From an uncultured bacterium (GTDB lineage: Bacteria > Actinomycetota > Coriobacteriia > Coriobacteriales > Coriobacteriaceae), in assembly GCA_905215765.1 (NCBI GenBank), contig CAJMRP010000096.1:1-7455 (forward strand): 7,455 nucleotides of DNA. Direction: 5' to 3'. A model generated the notes under the pieces. It was not told where the DNA came from. It did not search any database and saw only the letters and a list, made by a program, of their open reading frames with translations. Position numbers and translations under genes: made by a program. Positions 1 through 4,911 of the stretch are shown here, one piece after another. Within the stretch, counting starts at the first letter, position 1, and each line of letters begins with the position of its first letter.

Positions 1-2
1 CG

Positions 3-143
3 CGCGAGGATCGCGGTGGCGAGGGCTCGGCCGACCAGGGTCAAAAGCGCCGTCGCCGTCGCCGTTCCCGCAAGCCGCGCCAGGATGGTGGCGAGGGTTC
101 GACCCCGTCTTCGTCCGCACCACAACCGCCCGCCGGCGAATAA
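3..143 (+). CDS. C-terminal tail of an unidentified protein (partial, arginine-rich)
   Basis: Only the last 46 residues are present; the gene begins before the window and ends at TAA 141-143. The visible part is low complexity. A Gly/Glu stretch is followed by KRRRRRRSRKPRQ and then a Ser/Pro/Gln-rich end. No catalytic motif is visible. Tails of this kind, an acidic/glycine stretch followed by an arginine block, are common on actinobacterial RNA-binding proteins such as DEAD-box RNA helicases, RNase E/G-type enzymes and Rho, where they add nonspecific RNA affinity. Which of these it is cannot be decided here; a DEAD-box helicase is my first guess. The reading frame is supported by G/C-ending codons and by the following intergenic hairpins. 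Confidence 0.6.
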   Translation, partial: REDRGGEGSADQGQKRRRRRRSRKPRQDGGEGSTPSSSAPQPPAGE

Positions 144-171
144 CGCCCGCGAGCGGATTTAGCCCGCCTTG

Positions 172-188
172 CCCCGAGCGCATCGGGG
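172..188 (+). other. Small intergenic hairpin after the first gene
   Basis: CCCCGA (172-177) pairs perfectly with TCGGGG (183-188) around a 5-base loop. There is no T-run after it, so it is not a canonical intrinsic terminator, but it could help end or protect the upstream mRNA. Confidence 0.35.
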
Positions 189-206
189 TATCATAGCGCC
201 GAATCA

Positions 207-242
207 ACAACCCTCCCTGCGACCGAATGTAGGGAGGGTTGT
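207..242 (+). promoter_or_regulatory. Perfect 12-bp hairpin overlapping the comF ribosome binding site
   Basis: The arms 207-218 and 231-242 are perfect reverse complements (ACAACCCTCCCT against AGGGAGGGTTGT) around a 12-base loop. The right arm holds the purine run AGGGAGGG (231-238), which sits 7 bases before the TTG at 246 and is the only good SD for comF. When folded, the stem would hide this SD. There is no U-tract (GTGTCTTG follows), so it is a poor intrinsic terminator. Either translational control of comF or a leaky terminator for the upstream gene fits. Confidence 0.55.
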
Positions 243-245
243 GTC

Positions 246-1052
246 TTGAAGAGTCATCTGAACATATTGAGCCGCCTGCAGGGTGCCGGCGCCCTACCGT
301 TTGCGGACGAATTACTACCGTTTGCCGAGCGGGTGGCACGCGAGGCGCTCGAGACATTGTCGCCAACACGATGCGCCGGCTGCGAGCGCGCCGGTGCGCT
401 TATTTGCCAAGACTGCCTGGCCGCGCTCACGCTCATCGACCCACGTCATAGCTGCACCCGATGCGGCGCCCCGTTTGGGGATTTGCTATGCACTGAGTGT
501 TCGGTCGAGGGTACGTCCTCGGCAATGGCGGAGGCGCTCGACCGCTGCCTGGCGTGCGCCGTCTATGCGCATCCGCTGCCGCGCATCATTAAAGCGTACA
601 AGGATGCGGGCGAGCGACGTCTGGCTCCGTATCTGGCGGAGCTGCTCTACGACACCGCCCTGCATGCCCAGGTCGTAGCGCCCGATCGCTACGGAGGCGT
701 GCTGTCCGGTGCGGATGCGGTGGTGTTTGTGCCTGCGACGGCGGCAGCGTTTCGGCGGCGTTGTTTTGATCATATGGAGGCTATTGCTCGCCCATTTTGC
801 GAGCTGTCGGGTGTTCCTCTGCTCGATGCTCTCGTCAAGTACGGGCATGGCGACCAGCGCGAACTCGGTCGTGAGGAGCGCCGCGAGCGTGCCCAAGGCA
901 TGTACGAGACGGTTGAGGATGTGCACGGCCGCCGCCTGCTGCTTATCGATGACGTTATCACCACGGGCGCGACGATGGCCGCGGCTTCGGCGGAACTCAA
1001 GCGCGCCGGCGCCGTAGCGGTCGATGGCCTCGCTATCGCACGCGTTTGGTAG
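246..1052 (+). CDS. comF: ComF family protein (phosphoribosyltransferase-like competence protein)
   Basis: The protein has 268 residues, slightly longer than typical ComF/ComFC. The N-terminal part carries eight cysteines in four CxxC-type pairs (C43/C46, C54/C57, C70/C73, C82/C85), the expected double zinc ribbon. The C-terminal part is a type I phosphoribosyltransferase fold with the PRPP-binding loop LLLIDDVITTGAT (231-243; D235, D236, T239-G241). In naturally transformable bacteria ComF works in the cytoplasm with the ComFA helicase on incoming single-stranded DNA. No comFA is present here, and in many genomes the gene is solitary with an unproven role. I chose the TTG at 246 because AGGGAGGG lies 7 bases upstream and no ATG or GTG occurs in frame before the cysteine region. 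The first ~40 residues are less typical, so the start is moderately uncertain. Confidence 0.9.
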   Translation: MKSHLNILSRLQGAGALPFADELLPFAERVAREALETLSPTRCAGCERAGALICQDCLAALTLIDPRHSCTRCGAPFGDLLCTECSVEGTSSAMAEALDRCLACAVYAHPLPRIIKAYKDAGERRLAPYLAELLYDTALHAQVVAPDRYGGVLSGADAVVFVPATAAAFRRRCFDHMEAIARPFCELSGVPLLDALVKYGHGDQRELGREERRERAQGMYETVEDVHGRRLLLIDDVITTGATMAAASAELKRAGAVAVDGLAIARVW

Positions 1053-1068
1053 GGGTGATTTTGTAGCA

Positions 1069-2172
1069 GTGAAGATTGAGCGGCGCAACGAGCCGACAGA
1101 CGAACAGCTAGCGGCTTCCGTAATCCTAACAGGCGCCTCGGCGCTACGCATGATGCGCGCCGAGCGCCGACAAATGGGTTACATCAGCTGGAGGGACCTC
1201 GATCCCGATGAAGAGCGCCGTGTGCTGCGCACGTCGTCGCCCTCGACCGAGGACATCTATCTTCCCGACTTGGTGCGGATTGGGGCCGCAAGCGGCGAGG
1301 TGCAAGAGGATTTGTGCTTGCTGGTAGGGTCTGCAGCGCAGCGCCGCCGCATTCTTGGCGTGAGCTGGTCCGTATGCTCCGGGTTGCCCGCCGGCTCGAT
1401 TCTAGAGGTGGAACCGGGGGTGTACAGTCTATCTCCCGAGGCCCTTTGTGTTGTCGTCGCCCGCGAGGTCGGCTGCATCCAGGCATTTGCCCTGGCTCAG
1501 GAGCTGTGCTCTAAGATTTCGCTGAGTGACCGCGGGAAGTATCTGCCTCCCTGCACCTCGCTTGTTACGAATAAACTTGCAAAGGACAAGGACCAGCCAG
1601 CAGATGTGGGCTACTTTGAGGTTGAGCCGGTGCTGACGCCCGATCGTCTGGCAGATTACCTCGCGGTATGCAAGGGGAATGCGGCCAAACAACTGCAGCG
1701 TCTGTGTCCCTACTTGTCAGAAAACCTGCGCTCGCCCATGGAGTGCATCATGCTCGCTCTGTTTTCGCTTCCGTTTTCCTATGGCGGATTTGCCTGCGGT
1801 CCCTTTAAGACCGACTACAAGATTGAGTTCGATGACCGCGCGCAGACAATCTCGGGGATGTCGCACGCAGTTTGCGATGCGTATCAGGAAACAGCCCGGT
1901 TTGACCTGGAATACAACGGTGAGCTGGGCCATTCCTCCCGGAGGGGACGTATCCATGATGAAAAGCGCAACACGGGCTTGATTACTATGGGAATCGAGGT
2001 CGCGACGGTCAACAACGAAATGCTCTGTGACATGGAAGCGATGGAAGCGCTCGCATGGCGCATGCACCAGCGTATGCGAAAGCGGTACCGGAATCGTGTC
2101 GATGCCCGCAGGAAAAAGCAAGAGGCGCTGCTTAACACGCTGCGGGCGTGTTTTGGGCTTAAACCCGCCTAA
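1069..2172 (+). CDS. Uncharacterised protein with C-terminal PD-(D/E)XK / DUF559-like nuclease signature
   Basis: With a GTG start at 1069 the protein has 367 residues. That start lies 17 bases after the comF stop with AGGGG at 1051-1055. An in-frame ATG at 1024 overlaps comF and lacks an SD. The C-terminal region reads RFDLEYNGELGH (D279, E281, N283, G284, H288) followed by HDEKR (D297, R300) and a hydrophobic strand ITMGIEVATV. This matches the E-Y-x-G-x(3)-H ... D-x2-R pattern of DUF559/Vsr-like PD-(D/E)XK folds, including the extended tail of some AbiEi-type proteins. The N-terminal ~270 residues are hydrophobic-patterned, with SPEAL, a SPMECIMLALFSLPFSYGG stretch and no recognisable DNA-binding motif. 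The layout resembles a hypothetical family that I believe is common in Coriobacteriia. Nuclease activity is an inference, and the classic downstream K is not evident. Close spacing suggests co-transcription with comF. Confidence 0.75.
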   Translation: MKIERRNEPTDEQLAASVILTGASALRMMRAERRQMGYISWRDLDPDEERRVLRTSSPSTEDIYLPDLVRIGAASGEVQEDLCLLVGSAAQRRRILGVSWSVCSGLPAGSILEVEPGVYSLSPEALCVVVAREVGCIQAFALAQELCSKISLSDRGKYLPPCTSLVTNKLAKDKDQPADVGYFEVEPVLTPDRLADYLAVCKGNAAKQLQRLCPYLSENLRSPMECIMLALFSLPFSYGGFACGPFKTDYKIEFDDRAQTISGMSHAVCDAYQETARFDLEYNGELGHSSRRGRIHDEKRNTGLITMGIEVATVNNEMLCDMEAMEALAWRMHQRMRKRYRNRVDARRKKQEALLNTLRACFGLKPA

Positions 2173-2206
2173 CAATGCTCTGAAACAGGGGGTTGGATAT
2201 ATGCTT

Positions 2207-2253
2207 TGGCCAAAATATAGCAAATATGAGTACTGCTACAAATTCAGTAACAG
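2207..2253 (+). repeat. Left terminal inverted repeat of the AT-rich element
   Basis: Begins TGGCCAAAATATAGCAAATA. Its inner 21 bases (2233-2253) are themselves a near-palindrome, starting CTGCTAC and ending GTAACAG, and recur in the same orientation at 2377-2397. Confidence 0.8.
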
Positions 2254-2376
2254 CAAAATCAGGGATTTTGGGACTGGAAGATGGGGTAAATTAGAAAGAT
2301 ATTAAACAAATGTAGAATATCCTGGCATCAATCTGACGTTATAGAGCGTGAAAACAGCTTGCAGAGCTAAAAACTC

Positions 2377-2423
2377 CTGCTACTAAATTGGTAACAGTAC
2401 TCATATTTGCTATTTTTTGGCCA
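2377..2423 (-). repeat. Right terminal inverted repeat of the AT-rich element
   Basis: Read on the minus strand it begins TGGCCAAAAAATAGCAAATA, with one mismatch to the left repeat over the first 26 bases. Four more mismatches fall in the inner part. Several of these changes are shared by the inner palindrome rather than random. Confidence 0.8.
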
Positions 2424-2466
2424 CGGCGCCCTAAGACGGGTGTGTTGGGGCTTTCCATAGGGGAGC

Positions 2467-2498
2467 GACGGGCTCAATCAGAGCACGTGCGGCCCGTC
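2467..2498 (+). other. Hairpin in the gap between the AT-rich element and the RNA promoter
   Basis: GACGGGC (2467-2473) pairs perfectly with GCCCGTC (2492-2498) around an 18-base loop. No T-run follows. Apart from this hairpin I see no gene or known site between 2424 and 2544. It may be a weak terminator for the comF/nuclease transcript or the binding site of a regulator. Confidence 0.35.
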
Positions 2499-2544
2499 CT
2501 GACCTGCGAAATCTGTACTCGCGATGCGAATAGCGCCCCTAACC

Positions 2545-2573
2545 TTAAACTTTAGCTTGAACTTAGCTATAAT
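2545..2573 (+). promoter_or_regulatory. Sigma-70-type promoter for the structured RNA and lipoprotein
   Basis: A perfect -10 box TATAAT lies at 2568-2573. A partial -35 box TTAAAC (2545-2550) sits 17 bases upstream. The surrounding 2540-2573 is locally AT-rich within GC-rich DNA. Transcription would start near 2580, exactly where the base-paired RNA domain begins, which supports the assignment. Confidence 0.6.
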
Positions 2574-2579
2574 GCGCTT

Positions 2580-2899
2580 CGTTCCTACCAGGCTGTGGTT
2601 GCGGACGGACGAAATGCCCGTCCTAGTCCAAGACAGACGCGGTCAAAGGGATCCACGTAAGCGACCGCGTGCGCGCGGCGCGATCATGGCGCGTCCTAGA
2701 TGTAAGCCGCACCGTCCGTTCTACTTTCTTTGGGGCAATACCGCCTCGCGGGCGAGCGGGCCAGTCGTGAAGGTGGCTGCGGCCTCCCGAGCAAACACCC
2801 CGGTGCGCAAGTGTGGGGTCAAATACCAGGTCAGCTGGTGGGAACAACCTGATATTCCGCGCAACGCACGGATCGTATACGACACAGAAGGCAGGGTAG
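2580..2899 (+). ncRNA. Large structured noncoding RNA, probable raiA-motif RNA
   Basis: Many perfect, non-crossing helices can be drawn by eye. Pairs joining the two ends are CTACC 2585-2589 with GGTAG 2895-2899, CTGTG 2593-2597 with CACAG 2883-2887, and GTTGCG 2598-2603 with CGCAAC 2860-2865. Internal helices are GACGG/CCGTC (2604-2608/2618-2622), ACGCGGTC/GACCGCGT (2637-2644/2663-2670), CGCGC/GCGCG (2672-2676/2689-2693), CGCACCG/CGGTGCG (2708-2714/2801-2807) and ACCAG/CTGGT (2825-2829/2835-2839). Competing pairs such as ACCCC 2797-2801 with GGGGT 2815-2819 could be alternative states. The start coincides with the predicted transcription start. raiA-motif RNAs, known from Actinobacteria and Firmicutes, are characteristically found near raiA (hpf) and, as I recall, comF genes; this one lies between the two. 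RNase P RNA, tmRNA and SRP RNA hallmarks are absent. The family name is an inference; the folding is visible. Confidence 0.6.
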
Positions 2900-2904
2900 T
2901 GGAC

Positions 2905-3930
2905 ATGGTGAGGGGCAGCTTGATGCACGCGGCTCGGTTAGGTGCTGGGACCGCAGCGGTCATCGCCGTTTTGGGCCTGAGCGGATGCGCGTTCAACCCG
3001 CTGTCTACGTTCACGACTCCCACGATCGACCAGATCGAGTACGAGACCGTCACGCCGGCGGTGTCGGACGATGCCCTGGTCACTCCCGGAACCCTGACGG
3101 TCGCCCTCGATACTTCCGATGCGCCGCAGGCAATGCAGGGCGCCGACGGCGAGCTCACGGGATATGCGGTCGACGCCGCCCGCGCCCTCGCAAGCCGCAT
3201 GGGCCTTAAGGTCGCCTTTGTCGATGCGTCCTCGGCAGGTTCCGCGCTCGGCGACAAAAAGGCTGATATCTTTATCGGCGAGATCAACTCCACAGACGGG
3301 GACGTTAGCTCGCTCGGCACCTGCCTGTACGATGCCGCTTCTGTGTTCGGTAAAACCAGCGATGGTGGGTCGCTAAGCGTTTCCACCGATACCCTTAACA
3401 CGTCTACCCTGGGTGTCCAGATGTCCTCGGCCTCGCAGGAGGCGCTTGCCAAGCAGAGCATTACCGCCAACCAAAAGACCTACTCCAACATCAACGAGTG
3501 CTTTGAGGCGCTCGAGTCCGGCGAGGTCGACTATGTGATCTGCGACTCCACGGCTGGCGGCTACCTTGCACGCCTGATGAGCGAGGTCTCCTATGTCGGT
3601 GCGCTTGAGGCGCCCTCGACGCTTGGTGTTGCGGGCCTCTCGTCCAATGACGAACTGTGCCGTGCCGTGAGCGATGCCCTCGACGACATCACGGTCGACG
3701 GCACGCTCGAGGCAGTTCACTGCGTCTGGTATGGCAGGATGCCCTACGACCTCACCACTAAGACGGTTTCGGGCGCTAACGTGCAGCCGGGCGACTCTGA
3801 GTCCAGTGAGACCACGTCCTCCGGCAGCGAGTCCTCCGATTCCAACAATGAGACCGCATCCTCCGAGGACAAATCGTCCAGCCAGGAAGGCGCCATCACC
3901 GACGACGACATTAACAAACTCAATAGCTAG
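2905..3930 (+). CDS. Orphan family-3 solute-binding lipoprotein with Ser-rich tail
   Basis: From ATG 2905 (AGGG at 2893-2896) the protein has 341 residues. An alternative ATG at 2923 has AGGGG 7 bases upstream. The frame stays open back to 2524 but that stretch is the structured RNA, so the longer start is unlikely. A lipoprotein signal is clear: a basic start, a hydrophobic core and lipobox LSGC with lipidated C28. Residues ~60-280 resemble the periplasmic amino-acid-binding fold (SBP family 3): GTLTVALDTS, GELTGYAVDAARALASRMGL, and ESGEVDYVICDSTAGGYLA. In amino-acid binders a T-x-x-R motif usually follows the first hinge; here it reads INSTDGDVSS without Arg, so the ligand may differ. The last ~49 residues are Ser/Glu/Asp-rich low complexity. 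No ABC permease or ATPase gene is adjacent. It would be anchored to the outer face of the membrane. Confidence 0.82.
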   Translation: MVRGSLMHAARLGAGTAAVIAVLGLSGCAFNPLSTFTTPTIDQIEYETVTPAVSDDALVTPGTLTVALDTSDAPQAMQGADGELTGYAVDAARALASRMGLKVAFVDASSAGSALGDKKADIFIGEINSTDGDVSSLGTCLYDAASVFGKTSDGGSLSVSTDTLNTSTLGVQMSSASQEALAKQSITANQKTYSNINECFEALESGEVDYVICDSTAGGYLARLMSEVSYVGALEAPSTLGVAGLSSNDELCRAVSDALDDITVDGTLEAVHCVWYGRMPYDLTTKTVSGANVQPGDSESSETTSSGSESSDSNNETASSEDKSSSQEGAITDDDINKLNS

Positions 3931-3996
3931 TTATTGCTAGGGGTGGTGTCTCCTATACGTTGGAAAGGACACCTCTTCACGGTTTCAACACGCACT

Positions 3997-4030
3997 GCCG
4001 GGCTTCCCCGATGGGGGAGTCCGGCTTTTT
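3997..4030 (+). terminator. Rho-independent terminator after the lipoprotein gene
   Basis: GCCGG (3997-4001) pairs with CCGGC (4021-4025), and inside it TCCCC pairs with GGGGA. Five T residues follow (4026-4030). A smaller upstream hairpin, GGTGTC 3945-3950 with GACACC 3968-3973, lies just after the stop codon. Confidence 0.88.
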
Positions 4031-4055
4031 CATCCCAATAAAACAAGCAGGTCAA

Positions 4056-4126
4056 AGCCAATTTTCGGGACCAAATACAAAGCTGTTGGCTCCCTCCTAT
4101 AGCGCACTTTGCCACAGAAAAGTGCG
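4056..4126 (+). promoter_or_regulatory. Hairpin-rich leader/upstream region of hpf
   Basis: The 217 bases between the terminator and hpf contain no gene. Two inverted repeats are visible: AGCCAA 4056-4061 with TTGGCT 4086-4091, and CGCACTTT 4103-4110 with AAAGTGCG 4119-4126 around an 8-base loop. No convincing -35/-10 pair could be fixed. The second hairpin could be an operator or part of a 5' leader. hpf genes are commonly induced in stationary phase or stress, so regulation here is plausible but not shown. Confidence 0.35.
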
Positions 4127-4247
4127 AGACTTCGGTATGCGGTATCAAGCAATCGTTATTCGGGTCTTTAGGAATCCGCGTGATTAAATGCACGGCAATG
4201 GGTACATAGCCAGTACAGTAAGTCCCCGAGGCAGATTGGAGCCACGT

Positions 4248-4832
4248 ATGGATATCAAGGTTTCTGGACGCAAGACGACGGTAACCGATGCTCTGCGTGC
4301 GCATGTGGATGAGAAGATCGGCGAGGCGCTCAAGGTTTTCGACATCGAGCCCATGACAGTCGACGTCGTGCTTCGTTATGAGAAGAACCCCTCGAACCCC
4401 AACCCGGCAATCGTCGAGGTCACGGTTCGTGCCCGCGGCTCTGTGATTCGCGTTGCCGAGCACGGCGCAGATATGTATGCCGCCATCGATCTCTCCGCCG
4501 ATAAGGTTACTCGTCAGCTGCGCAAGTTCAAGACCAAGGTCGTGGACAACCGCCAGGGCGGTGCCAGCGCCGCGGATGTCGCGCCGGTCGAGCGCGTCGA
4601 GGATCTGGCCGACCTGCTGCTGCCCGAGGAAGAGGACGACCTGCTCGTCCGCGAGAAAGTTATCGACGTCACCCCGATGACTGAGGAGCAGGCGCTGGTG
4701 CAGACCGATCTGCTTGGTCATGACTTCTACGTGTTCGAGAACGCGACGACTGGCCTCATCAATGTGGTGTATCACCGTAAGAATGGTGGATATGGCATCA
4801 TCAAGCCCCGCATCGAAACACTTGACGAGTAA
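4248..4832 (+). CDS. hpf: Ribosome hibernation promoting factor, long form
   Basis: This 194-residue protein is the long HPF type (also annotated raiA/yfiA). The N-terminal S30AE domain begins MDIKVSGRKTTVTDALRAHV and spans about residues 1-105, ending in a basic stretch (VTRQLRKFKTKVVDNRQGG). A variable linker follows. The C-terminal dimerisation domain (~136-194) shows REKVIDVTPMTEEQALVQ and GHDFYVFENATTGLINVVY, then RKNGGYGIIKPR. Long HPF binds the 30S decoding region and dimerises 70S ribosomes into inactive 100S particles in stationary phase. ATG 4248 is chosen because GGAG lies at 4238-4241 and it gives the canonical N-terminus; an in-frame ATG at 4188 would add 20 atypical residues. 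It appears monocistronic, bracketed by terminators. Confidence 0.95.
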   Translation: MDIKVSGRKTTVTDALRAHVDEKIGEALKVFDIEPMTVDVVLRYEKNPSNPNPAIVEVTVRARGSVIRVAEHGADMYAAIDLSADKVTRQLRKFKTKVVDNRQGGASAADVAPVERVEDLADLLLPEEEDDLLVREKVIDVTPMTEEQALVQTDLLGHDFYVFENATTGLINVVYHRKNGGYGIIKPRIETLDE

Positions 4833-4836
4833 AATA

Positions 4837-4893
4837 CGTTAACTTGCATGAGTTAACGGTTGGCGGCCATCCCATGCGGGTGGCCGCCTTTTT
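4837..4893 (+). terminator. Tandem hairpins and intrinsic terminator after hpf
   Basis: The main terminator is GGCGGCCA (4862-4869) paired perfectly with TGGCCGCC (4881-4888), plus an inner CCC/GGG, a 4-base loop and five T residues (4889-4893). Just upstream CGTTAAC (4837-4843) pairs with GTTAACG (4852-4858), a separate small hairpin directly after the stop codon. Confidence 0.9.
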
Positions 4894-4911
4894 ACGTAAG
4901 GAGTCGCTTTG

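Larger units (their letters stand above)
2207..2423. mobile_element. AT-rich palindromic element, MITE-like, with 47-bp terminal inverted repeats
   Basis: This 217-bp noncoding block stands out as AT-rich; its left arm is about one third G+C against strongly GC-rich neighbours. Its ends are inverted repeats, 2207-2253 and 2377-2423, matching at 42 of 47 positions by hand alignment. The outer 26 bases match at 25 positions. The 123-bp interior contains further hairpins: CAAAATC/GATTTTG at 2254-2270 with a 3-base loop, and GATATT/AATATC at 2298-2321. No ORF or transposase is present, and I see no clear target-site duplication. It could be a nonautonomous transposon remnant, a dispersed intergenic repeat, or a transcribed double hairpin. 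Confidence 0.65.

Noticed and set aside
1024..1068. ATG start for the nuclease-like gene inside comF
   Set aside because: No SD precedes it and it would overlap comF by 29 bases; GTG 1069 with upstream AGGGG is simpler, though the overlap start is not excluded.
2207..2423. Plain rho-independent terminator formed by the long inverted repeat
   Set aside because: The arms are 47 bp and 123 bp apart with no T-run after the right arm, far outside normal terminator geometry.
2580..2899. RNase P RNA, tmRNA, SRP RNA or tRNA as identity of the structured RNA
   Set aside because: The conserved RNase P core, the tmRNA tag and acceptor end, the SRP tetraloop domain and a T-loop GTTCGA motif were all looked for and not found.
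2721..3470. 249-codon minus-strand frame opposite the lipoprotein
   Set aside because: Low-complexity shadow reading; the plus strand has a signal peptide, lipobox and a recognisable fold.
3960..4187. 75-codon open frame between the lipoprotein gene and hpf
   Set aside because: It runs across a strong intrinsic terminator, lacks an ATG/SD start and has no recognisable protein features.
4188..4247. 20-residue upstream extension of hpf from ATG 4188
   Set aside because: The extension has no SD and is atypical for HPF; ATG 4248 has GGAG at proper spacing and gives the canonical N-terminus.
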